This document shows positions 27,875-37,272 of a stretch of 64,000 bases of DNA, piece by piece. Origin of the DNA: Bifidobacterium sp. ESL0800 (GTDB lineage: Bacteria; Actinomycetota; Actinomycetes; Actinomycetales; Bifidobacteriaceae); the NCBI RefSeq assembly GCF_029395355.1, contig NZ_CP113913.1:682001-746000 (forward strand). Reading direction: 5' to 3'. How positions within the stretch are numbered: position 1 is the stretch's first letter; each line of letters opens with the position of its first letter. Made by a program: the position numbers and the translations under genes. Below the pieces are notes generated by a model. That model was not told the origin of the DNA. It made no database searches and saw only the letters and a list, made by a program, of their open reading frames with translations.

Positions 27875-27938
27875 AACGTTCTTCTTTACTATATTGTTGA
27901 TATTCAATGTCGCTTTGGTCAAAGTCGTCGAGCTTGGC

Positions 27939-28400
27939 TTATTTCGCCGATTTCCAGTGGCTGAGCGTCTTGACCTTTTGCTCGGCCACTGCTCCGAGCC
28001 TTGAGGCTTCCGCCTCGTCGCCGGCCGCGACGGCCTGCCAGTAGTTGATTTTCAGCGTGACGTATTCCTCGCGGGCCTTCAGGAATCTGCGTTCCTCGGT
28101 AAGCCGACGTTTCTGGTCGCGCAGCAGCTCGATTTCGGTCGACGCACCTTCCTGCCCGCGCTTTCGGTTGGCCATGTACTCCTTCATCTTCGCCAGCGGC
28201 ATGCCGGTCGCCGACAGGCAGGAGATGATGAGCAGCGCCTGCAGATCGTCGTCGCTGTAGGCGCGATGGCCGGTGTCGGGGTCGCGTGCAATGGGGCTGA
28301 TGATGCCGACGTCCTCGTAGTAGCGCAGCGTGCTTTCGGGCAGGCCGCAATAGAGCGCCGCCTCGCCGATGGAATGCCAAATCTGATTCATGACTCTCAT
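27939..28400 (-). CDS. MerR-family regulator
   Basis: 153 aa. MerR winged helix SIGEAALYCGLPESTLRYYEDVGIISP (partly shown) at residues 10-37, followed by DTGHRAYSDDDLQAL and a coiled coil from about residue 85. No cysteine sensor. ATG 28391 (MNQIW) is an alternative start. It is transcribed with the aldo/keto reductase and divergently from a carboxymuconolactone decarboxylase-like gene, with a 10-bp-armed operator between. Confidence 0.88.
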   Translation of the reverse strand: MRVMNQIWHSIGEAALYCGLPESTLRYYEDVGIISPIARDPDTGHRAYSDDDLQALLIISCLSATGMPLAKMKEYMANRKRGQEGASTEIELLRDQKRRLTEERRFLKAREEYVTLKINYWQAVAAGDEAEASRLGAVAEQKVKTLSHWKSAK

Positions 28401-28402
28401 CG

Positions 28403-28434
28403 TATTGACTTCGAGCGCTTGAAGTCAATACAGT
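28403..28434 (+). promoter_or_regulatory. MerR operator and promoter
   Basis: Perfect inverted repeat TATTGACTTC (28403-28412) and GAAGTCAATA (28421-28430). TTGACT and TACAGT overlap it as -35 and -10 with an overlong 18-bp spacer, as expected for MerR activation of the gene starting at 28485. Confidence 0.7.
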
Positions 28435-28484
28435 AAGGATTTGCGTTGTATGCATGACAATAATCAACAGAAGAGGATTTGAAA

Positions 28485-28808
28485 ATGGCAATCAAGCAGT
28501 CGGCGGGGCACGACCGGTTGGGCGATTTCGCCCCGCAATTCGCGCATTTCAACGATGATATGCTTTTCGGCGAGGTGTGGGCCGACGAGCAGAGCCTTTC
28601 GGCACACGACCGTTCGATGATCACCATCGCGGCGATCATCGCGATGGGTGCGACCGAGCAGCTCGATGCGCATCTGAACATGGGCAAGGCCAACGGCATC
28701 ACCGCCGACGAGATCGCCGCCGAAATCACGCATCTCGCCTTCTACGTCGGCTGGCCCAAGGCCTGGTCCGCCTTCAACCGCGCCAAGCAGGTGTGGCGGC
28801 AAGGCTGA
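28485..28808 (+). CDS. Carboxymuconolactone decarboxylase-like protein
   Basis: 107 aa all-helical protein of the CMD/AhpD superfamily. The core HDRSMITIAAIIAMGATEQL, then NGITADEIAAEITHLAFYVGWPKAWSA (shown by its NGITADEIAAE start) is typical of the CMD branch. The CxxC redox pair of AhpD is absent, so a peroxidase role is unlikely. ATG 28485 has AGAGGA upstream. In many bacteria CMD-like genes accompany MerR and aldo/keto reductase genes, as here, suggesting a small aldehyde- or quinone-response module; inference. Confidence 0.85.
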   Translation: MAIKQSAGHDRLGDFAPQFAHFNDDMLFGEVWADEQSLSAHDRSMITIAAIIAMGATEQLDAHLNMGKANGITADEIAAEITHLAFYVGWPKAWSAFNRAKQVWRQG

Positions 28809-28849
28809 GCTAAAAATATTGTGGCCTCGGCAGGCACTGTGCCGGCAGA

Positions 28850-29123
28850 AGCCGAAAGCTGCGGTACTCCGTAATACAATGCTTCGTTGACTCTTCATGC
28901 CGCCGTGGGTCAGGAACGCCGAGGCCCGACGCAGCACGGAAAGCTGACCCACCGATTCATAGGTATGGATATTGCCCGGAACCTCGCCCAACTTCCCGCG
29001 CTCGAAATGATGGCCGACGGAGAGGATGACCGTGACATCCTTGCCGCCGAACGCACCGACCGCTGCACGGTAGAACGGCAGGAACGTATTGAAATCGTTC
29101 TGGATTGTGCTGAAAACGCACAT
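28850..29123 (-). pseudogene. Frameshifted fragment of an MGT-family glycosyltransferase
   Basis: On the minus strand a frame reads NDFNTFLPFYRAAVGAF, then DVTVILSVGHHF, then QLSVLRRASAFLTHGGMKS, the C-terminal half of macrolide-type UDP-glycosyltransferases. At about 28889 the match jumps frame and continues NEALYYGVP, as if two bases were lost between MKS and NEALYYGVP. No N-terminal half exists upstream because the UGPase gene starts at 29269. It is therefore a decayed relic at the border of the accessory region. Confidence 0.75.
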
Positions 29124-29268
29124 TTTTACTGTTCGTTTACGTTCGAGCGGTCTGCCGTCCAGCAAGCTTTCAGAAAAGATAGTAGAGTTAACAACTATGC
29201 TTATCGGTTCTGGCCCCGAGCTTTGCCGATGAAGAGAAAAGGAAACTCGACTACGAAAGAGGTGCGGT

Positions 29269-30699
29269 TTGCAGGACGCTTTCGACGCTTCGGCGCAAAA
29301 GATGCGTGAAGCACATATGAGCGATGTGGCCGTTGCACAATTCAAAAGGCTCTACGAGGAATGGCAGCACAATGATGCCAGCAGCTGGATTCGCGAGAAC
29401 GATGTGGAGCCCTTGCAGGATGTGCCGAGCTTCCATGATGTGTACAAGACCATCGACCACGATCAGGCGGTCCATGCGTTCGCCAAGACCGCGTTCCTTA
29501 AGCTCAACGGCGGTCTCGGCACCTCAATGGGGCTCGACAAGGCGAAATCATTGCTTCCTGTCCGCCGTCACAAGGCTCGGCCGATGCGTTTCATCGACAT
29601 CATTCTGGGTCAGGTCGTTACGGCTCGCGAGCGCCTCAACGTGCCGCTTCCTTTGACCATGATGAATTCGTTCCGTACCTCCAAGGACACCATCGAGGCG
29701 CTTACACAAAGCAAGAACTTCCATCAGGAAGACGTTCCTCTGGAGATCGTGCAGCATCAGGAACCCAAAATCGACCTCGGAACCGGCAAACCCGTCGAAT
29801 TTCCGGATAATCCGGAATTGGAATGGTGCCCACCCGGCCACGGCGATCTGTTCTCCACCATCTGGGAATCCGGTCTTCTGGACATCCTGGCCGAAAAAGG
29901 CTTTGAATATCTGTTCATATCCAATTCCGATAATCTGGGCGCACGTCCTTCACGTACGCTGGCCCAGTATTTCGAGAACACCGGGGCGCCCTTTATGGTC
30001 GAGGTGGCCAACCGCACTTATGCGGATCGCAAGGGCGGACACTTCGTGCGTGACAAGAAGACAGGACGTCTTGTTTTGCGCGAAATGACCCAGGTCAATC
30101 CCGACGATAAGGAGGCCGCACAAGACATCGAACGTCACCCTTATTTCAACACGAACAGCATCTGGGTGCGCATCGACGCGCTGAAGGCCATGCTGGAACA
30201 ATACGACGGGGTATTGCCTCTGCCGATTATCCGCAATTACAAGACCGTGGACCCCACCGATCCGGCTACCGTAAAAGTGGTGCAGCTGGAAACCGCCATG
30301 GGTGCGGCCATCGGGCTTTTCGACGGCGCGATCTGCGTGCAGGTCGATCGCATGCGCTTCCTGCCGGTCAAAACCACCGACGATTTGTTCATCATGCGTT
30401 CTGACCGGTTCCATCTGACCGATTCCTACGAAATGGAGGACGGCAATTACCTCTTCCCGTCGGTGAAGCTGGACCCGAGATATTACCGCAATATCGAGGA
30501 TTTCAACGACCGTTTCCCGTACGCGATACCATCGCTGGCGGCCGCCAATTCCGTGACCATCGACGGCGACTGGACCTTTGGCCACGATATCGTCTTTTAC
30601 GGCGATGCCGTTCTGAAGGATCAGGGCAAACCCAGCTATGTGCCTAACGGGGAATTTGTGGGACCGCAGGGAATCGAACCGGACGAATGGCTTTGGTGA
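29269..30699 (+). CDS. UTP--glucose-1-phosphate uridylyltransferase (eukaryote-like UGPase)
   Basis: Makes UDP-glucose from glucose-1-phosphate and UTP; in bifidobacteria this feeds the galactose/Leloir and lacto-N-biose routes and polysaccharide synthesis. The 476-aa protein belongs to the UDPGP family rather than GalU: the nucleotide loop is FLKLNGGLGTSMGLDKAKS (about residues 76-94), with EWCPPGHGDLF, FISNSDNLGA and a C-terminal left-handed beta-helix. TTG 29269 follows GAAAGAGG with good spacing. A spacer of 280 bp follows. Confidence 0.93.
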   Translation: MQDAFDASAQKMREAHMSDVAVAQFKRLYEEWQHNDASSWIRENDVEPLQDVPSFHDVYKTIDHDQAVHAFAKTAFLKLNGGLGTSMGLDKAKSLLPVRRHKARPMRFIDIILGQVVTARERLNVPLPLTMMNSFRTSKDTIEALTQSKNFHQEDVPLEIVQHQEPKIDLGTGKPVEFPDNPELEWCPPGHGDLFSTIWESGLLDILAEKGFEYLFISNSDNLGARPSRTLAQYFENTGAPFMVEVANRTYADRKGGHFVRDKKTGRLVLREMTQVNPDDKEAAQDIERHPYFNTNSIWVRIDALKAMLEQYDGVLPLPIIRNYKTVDPTDPATVKVVQLETAMGAAIGLFDGAICVQVDRMRFLPVKTTDDLFIMRSDRFHLTDSYEMEDGNYLFPSVKLDPRYYRNIEDFNDRFPYAIPSLAAANSVTIDGDWTFGHDIVFYGDAVLKDQGKPSYVPNGEFVGPQGIEPDEWLW

Positions 30700-30979
30700 T
30701 CGGTGGCTTTAATCGAACATCGCAACGTTGGAATTATGGCGTTGCCATTTTCCGGTCATTGATTATCGAAGTTTGATGTAATTAAGTTGAAAATACAATA
30801 AATGGTGTCCATGAACCGGTTGAATGGCCGTGAAATGCGCATAATAAGCGTAAAAACGTGATAAAAAGAATTAAATTTGCGAAATTACGCGATTTACCGG
30901 AAAAAGCATCTAATATAGATAAGGGCGTGCGTCACAAGTCGCACACTTGTACTTGAACATTAACGATACGTGAGGACTA
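30700..30979. other. AT-rich intergenic region before the WYL gene
   Basis: 280 bp, markedly AT-rich, with several poly-A/T tracts. It should contain the promoter of the WYL-HelY operon. A small CACAAGTCGCACACTTGT dyad at about 30933-30950 could be an operator. No gene seen. Confidence 0.5.
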
Positions 30980-32905
30980 ATGGCAGAAGGAAGCAACGGA
31001 AGGCGACGTTTTTCCGACAAGTGGGGCAAGCACGAACTGGATGTGCTCGCCGTTCTATCATCTGCGTTCCCACAATGGTTGACTTCAAGGCAGATAGCAC
31101 AACGCGTCAAGGCCTATGCCGATTCGTATGGAGAGCTGGCCGATCAGGCTGCGAAGGCCGCGTTCGCCAAGCAATTCCAGCGCGATCGTGCCAAGTTGGC
31201 GGCCATGGGCATCGCCATCGAGTCCCGCCAACCCGAATACTCATCGAAATCCGAAGGGCAGGATTTCGCATCCTATCGTCTGCAATTGGGCGATGAGCCA
31301 AGGGTACGTCTGCGTTTCAAGCAGGAAGATCTGCCAGTGCTTGCCGCCGCGAACTATCTGGCGCGTTCGATGTCGATTTCTTCGTCGTCGGCGAAACACG
31401 AGGAGCAACAGCACACTTCACGTACCGCACCGCGTGTGCCGCAGACCCCGACTCCGGGACTCGGGCTTGACTCGATCGCCCCAGGGCTTGGCACGCAGCC
31501 GATTCCAGACAATCTGATGAAGGTCGTCGATCAACGGCGTTTCGCCGCGACCATCGATGTGGACGGCGGGCATATGAACGTCGCCTACACGGATTCCGAC
31601 GATCTGGCCATGTTCATGCTTGAGCACCCGGGCTCTTCGGTCGTTTCCCCTCAGGAAGCGGTGGATGCCTGGAACCGCAGGCTCAATGCCGCGGTCAATT
31701 TCACGTTGGCCGACGAAAGCCAGGGCGAGATGGGAGAGACCATCGTCACTCCGTCCATCAGCAAGACCACGGCGAACAGTGATGTCGACCCTGAAAACGG
31801 AAAATCGCACTCGAAGCGCAATTCCTCCTTCCAGACCGGCAGCGAGGTGGATCGCCGGCTGCGCCTGATGCTGTTCCTCTCTGCGCATTTGGGTGAGGAA
31901 TATTCCCTGGAGGAGCTTGCGGCACGTTTCATCGGAGAGCCGAAAACAGAGGACGAGAAGAAAAAGGGTGTTGCCGTCATCCGCAAAGACATCAACACGC
32001 TTACCACTGTTTCCGATGACGGCGAGATGGCAGGCAGCCAGTTCTTCGATATCGATTGGTCGCTGCTGGACGCCGACGGCATCGTCTCGGCCACCAATTC
32101 GCTCGGCCTTGAGCGTCTGGCCGGTATTTCGCAACAGTATCTGAGCATGCTGACGGCCTCCGTCAGCTACCTCGCGCACTCCTCCTTGCTTCCCACTGCC
32201 CAGCGCGAACAGGCGGAATCGTTGTATGTCCGTCTTCGCCAGCATGTCAAGCCGGGGGAGACGCCCTGGCTTTCGCTGACCGGCTATGAAGTCGAGCCTC
32301 GCAGTTTCAGCGTGGTCAAGCGTGCGATTTCCACCGATTCGCTGTTGGATATGGAATACACCGACGGTACCGGCCGTACCCGCCGCAAGCTCGTCGCGCC
32401 CTCCAAGATCTTCGTGGATGAAGGCGTCTATTATGTCGCCGTTTGGACCGACGTGGCCAAGGCCGCGCCCAAAGACGAGAAGAAGTTCGTCTCCAAAGAC
32501 ACGACCATCAACAAGGCCACCGGCCAGCCACGTATTTGGCAGGTATTGCGCCTTTCTCGCATCGAGAAGGCGGACCTTGTCGAGCCGACAAGCCAACTTG
32601 ATATTCCCGACGTCCCAGTCGCCGAACTGCGCAAGTGGAGCTTCGACAACGGCACCTCGACCGTGTTCATCACCGATAAACCGGATCTGCCGTTCATCAA
32701 AACACTGCCCGGAGCCACTGTCGAACCGTGCGGCGAAGGGGAGAAAGTCCATCTCACAGTTTCCTCGGATTCGTGGTTCGTCGCTTTCGCCATCGCGCAC
32801 GCCCGCCATATCATCGCCGTCGCGCCGGAGCCGCTGTTGACGATGATCGTCGCCCGGGCCCATCGTGAATTGACTCTTGAAAACAACATCCAGCAGGATA
32901 AGTAG
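30980..32905 (+). CDS. Fused PafB/PafC-type WYL-domain transcriptional regulator
   Basis: 641 aa. The first half (residues 1-230) has an N-terminal helix-turn-helix and a PafB-like core; the second half begins a new HTH near residue 290 (VDRRLRLMLFLSAHLGEEYS) and ends in a WYL domain (SLLDMEYTDGTGRTRRKLVAPSKI, partly shown, with VYYVAVW). In mycobacteria PafB and PafC are two proteins forming a DNA-damage-responsive activator; here one polypeptide carries both. A Ser/Lys-rich linker joins them. HelY lies downstream, as in mycobacteria. Whether it binds ssDNA is inferred from that family. Confidence 0.88.
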   Translation: MAEGSNGRRRFSDKWGKHELDVLAVLSSAFPQWLTSRQIAQRVKAYADSYGELADQAAKAAFAKQFQRDRAKLAAMGIAIESRQPEYSSKSEGQDFASYRLQLGDEPRVRLRFKQEDLPVLAAANYLARSMSISSSSAKHEEQQHTSRTAPRVPQTPTPGLGLDSIAPGLGTQPIPDNLMKVVDQRRFAATIDVDGGHMNVAYTDSDDLAMFMLEHPGSSVVSPQEAVDAWNRRLNAAVNFTLADESQGEMGETIVTPSISKTTANSDVDPENGKSHSKRNSSFQTGSEVDRRLRLMLFLSAHLGEEYSLEELAARFIGEPKTEDEKKKGVAVIRKDINTLTTVSDDGEMAGSQFFDIDWSLLDADGIVSATNSLGLERLAGISQQYLSMLTASVSYLAHSSLLPTAQREQAESLYVRLRQHVKPGETPWLSLTGYEVEPRSFSVVKRAISTDSLLDMEYTDGTGRTRRKLVAPSKIFVDEGVYYVAVWTDVAKAAPKDEKKFVSKDTTINKATGQPRIWQVLRLSRIEKADLVEPTSQLDIPDVPVAELRKWSFDNGTSTVFITDKPDLPFIKTLPGATVEPCGEGEKVHLTVSSDSWFVAFAIAHARHIIAVAPEPLLTMIVARAHRELTLENNIQQDK

Positions 32906-32985
32906 GCTTGCGCGACAATCCGGAACCTTGATTTGCTAAGATAGACCTATAAACCGTAACGAGCCGAACCGGAAAGGGGAATCAC

Positions 32986-33450
32986 ATGCCTTGGTGGGGT
33001 TGGATTATCGTCGCCGTAGTCATGCTTGCGGCCCTTGCCGTCGGCTTGGTCTATGCCGGTATTCACGCTGTTCGTGCGGCCCATAGCGTTGCCGGTACCG
33101 GCAAGGAAATTCAGAACTATCTCAATGCGATGCAGCAAACGGAACCGGGAAACGCAGCCAGGGAAAAGCCGTTGTTCACGCAACCTCTTTCCACAGCCGC
33201 ACACCGCTACAGCCTCGCCCAGACCGAAGTCGAACGCAGGCGGATCACCAGACATAATCGTCATGCCGAGCGTTGGAGCGTATGGAAGCATAACCGCGTT
33301 CCGTTCACCGCTAATCCGACGCCGGTAAGCAATCAGACGATTCCACAGTCGACAGACCAGACTTTCAGCGCAATCGTGGAGAATGCCGGGGCAACTGCGA
33401 GCGAGGGGCTTCCGATAGATACCGGTCAAAAAATCTCGAGGTCCAATTAA
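32986..33450 (+). CDS. Single-TM hypothetical protein
   Basis: 154 aa. One N-terminal TM helix (residues 3-28, WWGWIIVAVVMLAALAVGLVY) with very short preceding tail, then a polar, Arg-rich region without recognised domain. It lies between the PafBC gene and helY, exactly where mycobacteria carry tatA and tatC. It lacks the TatA FG motif and amphipathic helix, so it is not TatA. Function unknown. Confidence 0.72.
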   Translation: MPWWGWIIVAVVMLAALAVGLVYAGIHAVRAAHSVAGTGKEIQNYLNAMQQTEPGNAAREKPLFTQPLSTAAHRYSLAQTEVERRRITRHNRHAERWSVWKHNRVPFTANPTPVSNQTIPQSTDQTFSAIVENAGATASEGLPIDTGQKISRSN

Positions 33451-33533
33451 ATGACGCTTTTGCTACCCTTTGTGTGTTCCTCTTCGACAGGCAAAAGCAT
33501 ATCCGTCTTCAATGAATCGACAGTTTCATTCTT

Positions 33534-36302
33534 ATGAGTCATTCACACCATTATCGCCACAAAAAACGCCTCGATCCGGATCACGAGGATTTCACTTCAC
33601 CGGTTGATACGGCTTCATCCGAGGAAGTGCCGATGTCGCCATCGCAACGTTATGCCGCGTTCAAAAAACACAGTGCTTATGAACGCTCGGAGGCCGCACG
33701 ATTCGCCAGAAGTCTTCCGTTCGAGCTCGACCCTTTCCAGATCGAAGCCGATGAGGCGCTCGAGGCCGGCAAAAATGTCCTGGTTGCGGCACCGACGGGC
33801 GCAGGCAAGACGATTGTCGCGGATTTCGCCATGCACCTGGCACAGCAAAAGAACGTCAAAGCGTTCTATACCACGCCCATCAAGGCACTGAGCAACCAGA
33901 AATACCACGACCTGGTGGATGTATATGGTGCCAAGAACGTAGGCCTGCTGACCGGCGATACGTCCATCAATTCTGAAGCCAACATCGTAGTGATGACCAC
34001 CGAGGTGCTGCGCAACATGCTCTATGAGAATTCGGAGACCCTGCGGGCATTGCGCTATGTCATCCTTGACGAAGTTCATTATCTCGCCGATAAATTCCGC
34101 GGACCGGTGTGGGAAGAGGTCATCATCCATCTTCCCGAGTCCGTCAAAATCGTCGGGCTTTCCGCCACCGTCTCCAATGTCGAGGACTTCTGCGCATGGA
34201 TCGAATCCGTGCGTGGGGCCACGCAGCTTGTGGTCTCCGAGAAACGACCCGTACCGCTTGAACAGCACGTCATGGTGCAGAGCGACGACCAGCACGAACC
34301 GGAACTCATCGACCTTTACCGTCATAGCAAAAACGGTGTGCAGACCGACAAGCTGAACGCGAAACTCGTCGACCGCATCGACCAGCTCGACAGAAAAGCC
34401 GTCTCGAGGGCTCACGAAGAACGGCGTGGCGGCAGAAACAGACACCGCGGGGGAGCAGAGAAGCGCCGTCGCCCCGGTCAGGTCCGCCGCTATATTCCGC
34501 GCCGATGGGCCGTGGTCGATGAACTGAACTTCATGGGTCTCCTACCGGGCATTTACTTCATCTTCTCCCGCAACGGCTGCGACGAAGCCGTCGAGCAATG
34601 CCTTCGTGCGGGGCTGGAACTGACCACCAAAGACGAAGTGATGCGTATCCGCGCCATCGTCGACGAGATGGTGGAAGGCGAACTCGACCATTCAGATCTC
34701 AAAGCCCTCGGATTCGCCCGTTTCCGCTACGCTCTAGAAGAGGGCTTCGCACCTCACCATGCCGGTATGGTGGCCCTTTTCCGGCAGATCGTCGAACGGC
34801 TTTTCGAAGAAGGGCTGGTCAAGATGGTCTTCGCCACCGAAACGCTGGCTCTGGGCATCAACATGCCGGCCCGTTGCGTGGTCATCGAAAAACTCGAGAA
34901 ATTCAACGGAGTGGACCACGTGACGTTGACGCCGGGCGAATATACCCAGCTTACGGGTCGCGCGGGCAGGCGAGGCATCGACACCATCGGCCACGCGGTC
35001 ATTGTCGATCATCGGGACTTCGTACCGGCTACCGCCGCCTCGCTTTCCAGCAAACGCGTCTACCCGCTGCATTCGAGCTTCAAACCGACGTTTAACATGG
35101 CGGTCAACCTGCTCAATTCCAGCAGTTACGAGACCGCTCGAGATACGCTCGATCACTCGTTCGCGCAATGGGAGGCCAACGAATCCGCCGAAGATCTGGA
35201 ATCACGTATCCAGACCCTGAGCAAGGCCGTCGAGGGCTATGAGAAGGCATTTACCTGCTCGCACGGCGACTTCAAGGATTTCATGACCATCCGTCAGAAA
35301 CTTTCCTACCTGCAGAAGGACGAACGCCGGCACCTCAAACGTCGAAGGTTTGCCAGCGACAAGGCCCGCAGTGAGGCGTTCCGTGCCCTCGACAGACGTA
35401 TCGACGAACTGAAAACCGAGGAAAGCGAACACCCCTGCAAGTCCTGCCCTGACTTCCAGAACCATCTGAAATGGGGGCATCGCTGGCTGCGTGAATCCAA
35501 GGAACTGCGGCACGCGCGCGGACGCTACGAATCGCGCACCGGCTCTGTGGCACGTCAGTTCGACCAGATATGCAACGTGCTCTCCTCGCTGGGCTATCTC
35601 AAGGAAACCCGCATAAAGCACGGTGTGGCAGGGTTGCAGGAAGATGGTACCCACCAGTCGTTTTCAGAAAACACTGACGGCGTGTCGGATTTGTCGACTT
35701 CTAATCGCGACATTGCAGTATTGTCCCAAAATGCCGAATCTCGGCCTCCTCAAATCGTACGCGATTATCAGCTGACCATCCGAGGCCAGTTGCTTCGCCA
35801 TCTGTACAGCGAATACGATCTGGTGCTTTCCGAAGCCATCAACGACGGTTTCCTCGACGATCTCGAGCCAGCGGAACTTGCCGCGACCCTGTCTGCGCTG
35901 GTCTATCAGGCACGCAGGGGAGGCGACAACGAGCCGCGGCGGTATCCCGGCGGCCCTGGTGGCGCTGTGGCGACCAGCTGTCGGCGGTTGAGGGATGTCT
36001 TCGCCGATGTCGAGATGATGCGCGAAGACGCCGATCTGGACGAGCTGGAACCGCTTGATTTCGGTCTCGTCGACGTCATGTATGACTGGGCCAGGGGAGA
36101 GGACCTCGCTCAGATTCTGCACGGCACCGAACTGACCGGCGGCGATTTCGTGCGCAACGCCAAGCGTCTTTCCGACGTCCTTCAGCAGATTTCGAGCGCG
36201 AACGCCTACTACGAGGCGGAAAATCCGCATCTGGAGGAGAACGCGAGAAAGGCCAACAAGCTCGTCAACCGCGGTATCGTCGCGTACTCAGGAGTCGACT
36301 GA
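33534..36302 (+). CDS. Ski2-like DEVH-box helicase (HelY family)
   Basis: 922 aa ATP-dependent RNA/DNA helicase. Motif I APTGAGKT (about residue 87), motif II DEVHY (about 180), SATVSNVEDF (motif III) and TGRAGRRGID (motif VI) identify the Ski2/Mtr4 superfamily. An Arg/Gly-rich segment (RRGGRNRHRGGAEKRRRPG) interrupts the helicase core near residue 305. A CxxC pair lies in HPCKSCPDF (about 637). No clear ribosome site precedes ATG 33534, so an internal start is possible. Its position downstream of PafBC matches mycobacterial helY. Confidence 0.92.
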   Translation: MSHSHHYRHKKRLDPDHEDFTSPVDTASSEEVPMSPSQRYAAFKKHSAYERSEAARFARSLPFELDPFQIEADEALEAGKNVLVAAPTGAGKTIVADFAMHLAQQKNVKAFYTTPIKALSNQKYHDLVDVYGAKNVGLLTGDTSINSEANIVVMTTEVLRNMLYENSETLRALRYVILDEVHYLADKFRGPVWEEVIIHLPESVKIVGLSATVSNVEDFCAWIESVRGATQLVVSEKRPVPLEQHVMVQSDDQHEPELIDLYRHSKNGVQTDKLNAKLVDRIDQLDRKAVSRAHEERRGGRNRHRGGAEKRRRPGQVRRYIPRRWAVVDELNFMGLLPGIYFIFSRNGCDEAVEQCLRAGLELTTKDEVMRIRAIVDEMVEGELDHSDLKALGFARFRYALEEGFAPHHAGMVALFRQIVERLFEEGLVKMVFATETLALGINMPARCVVIEKLEKFNGVDHVTLTPGEYTQLTGRAGRRGIDTIGHAVIVDHRDFVPATAASLSSKRVYPLHSSFKPTFNMAVNLLNSSSYETARDTLDHSFAQWEANESAEDLESRIQTLSKAVEGYEKAFTCSHGDFKDFMTIRQKLSYLQKDERRHLKRRRFASDKARSEAFRALDRRIDELKTEESEHPCKSCPDFQNHLKWGHRWLRESKELRHARGRYESRTGSVARQFDQICNVLSSLGYLKETRIKHGVAGLQEDGTHQSFSENTDGVSDLSTSNRDIAVLSQNAESRPPQIVRDYQLTIRGQLLRHLYSEYDLVLSEAINDGFLDDLEPAELAATLSALVYQARRGGDNEPRRYPGGPGGAVATSCRRLRDVFADVEMMREDADLDELEPLDFGLVDVMYDWARGEDLAQILHGTELTGGDFVRNAKRLSDVLQQISSANAYYEAENPHLEENARKANKLVNRGIVAYSGVD

Positions 36303-36387
36303 GCGGTTAACGAAACGGACGAGGGAATAATCGTCTCGTCCGAACTGTTCTGTACTTTAGAAATAGACTAAACACCAAGGAGAATGT

Positions 36388-36735
36388 ATGGCGGAACGCA
36401 GCTTGCGCGGTATGAGTATCGGAGCGAAATCACTCGAATCCGATGAAAATGTTGATTTTGCGGCAAGAACTGATGTTGCGTATGTATGTCCGAAAGGTCA
36501 TCGTACGATTCTGCCGTTCGCTGAAGGAGCCGACGTTCCTGCCGAATGGGAATGCCGTTGCGGCGAAGTCGCCAAACGTGAAGACGCCGATCCGGATGAG
36601 GTTGACGAGATCAAGAAGCCGACTAGAACCCACTGGGACATGCTCATGGAACGGCGCACGGAAGACGAATTGAAGGAATTGCTCGATAAGCGGCTCAAGA
36701 TGCATCGTGAAGGTTGGTTCCCGGATTACGAGTGA
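36388..36735 (+). CDS. rbpA: RNA polymerase-binding protein RbpA
   Basis: Actinobacterial activator that stabilises the open complex by binding sigma and the beta' subunit. At 115 aa the length is normal. It carries a zinc-binding-like core (VAYVCPKGHRTILPFA ... WECRCGE), the basic linker and the C-terminal sigma-interacting helix HWDMLMERRTEDELKELL with GWFPDYE. A good AAGGAG precedes ATG, and a strong terminator follows. Confidence 0.96.
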   Translation: MAERSLRGMSIGAKSLESDENVDFAARTDVAYVCPKGHRTILPFAEGADVPAEWECRCGEVAKREDADPDEVDEIKKPTRTHWDMLMERRTEDELKELLDKRLKMHREGWFPDYE

Positions 36736-36783
36736 TCGTTCGTCTGGGATTGAATCACGTACGGAAATAAATATCAATTGAAC

Positions 36784-36819
36784 GGTGGCTGGCTTTACAA
36801 GAAAGACGGCCACCTTTTT
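36784..36819 (+). terminator. Terminator after rbpA
   Basis: GGTGGC and GCCACC arms with an inner CTTT/AAAG pairing and five T after the stem. Confidence 0.85.
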
Positions 36820-37004
36820 GTTTTCAGTTTTATTGCGAATCCTGGATTTGCTTTTAGAAACCTGTTGGTTGTCTCAACCGATGCAGCGGCGAGCTGGTTG
36901 ATAACGCAGTAACTGGCTATGAGCTGTTTTCTTGTGATGCCTTAGTAGCCGGATAAACGGATAAGCCAACCGGGTCTAGGTGTTAATGATTATCCGATAA
37001 TGTA

Positions 37005-37039
37005 CGTTATGTCAGATTTCAAAGAAATCTGACATAACG
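37005..37039. repeat. Perfect 16-bp palindrome with 3-nt loop
   Basis: CGTTATGTCAGATTTC, AAA, then its exact reverse complement. It begins a cluster of related hairpins reaching 37370 and shares the words GAAATCTGA and ACGTCTCGCAGTTAT with 37166-37193. Confidence 0.9.
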
Positions 37040-37046
37040 TCTCGCA

Positions 37047-37219
37047 GTTATGTTGCAAGCAAGCTTGCTTACATAACTGCTCGCGGTCTCCACGTTATAT
37101 ACCAAGCTTCGCTTGCTTACATAACGCGGTGTACTTCTACTATCATTGGATTTTTGATTTTGAAGAAATCTGATGCAACGTCTCGCAGTTATATACCAAG
37201 CAGAGCTTGCTAACATAAC
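37047..37219. repeat. Three GTTAT...ATAAC hairpin repeats
   Basis: Units at 37047-37077, 37093-37126 and 37188-37219 each begin GTTATrT, contain an AAGC(n)GCTT core, and end ACATAAC. The stem ends are conserved and the loops vary (AAGCAAGCTTGCTT, AAGCTTCGCTTGCTT, AAGCAGAGCTTGCT). They look like REP-type palindromic units. There is no coding frame through them. Confidence 0.8.
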
Positions 37220-37272
37220 GCAGCACGTCCCCCTACCGTATTTTGCTTTTCTTTCAGGAGTCTGACATAAAA

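Noticed and set aside
28464..29345. A 293-aa minus-strand open frame as one gene
   Set aside because: Only its central third resembles a protein family; the ends run through the antisense of the CMD-like and UGPase genes. The central part is reported as a pseudogene.
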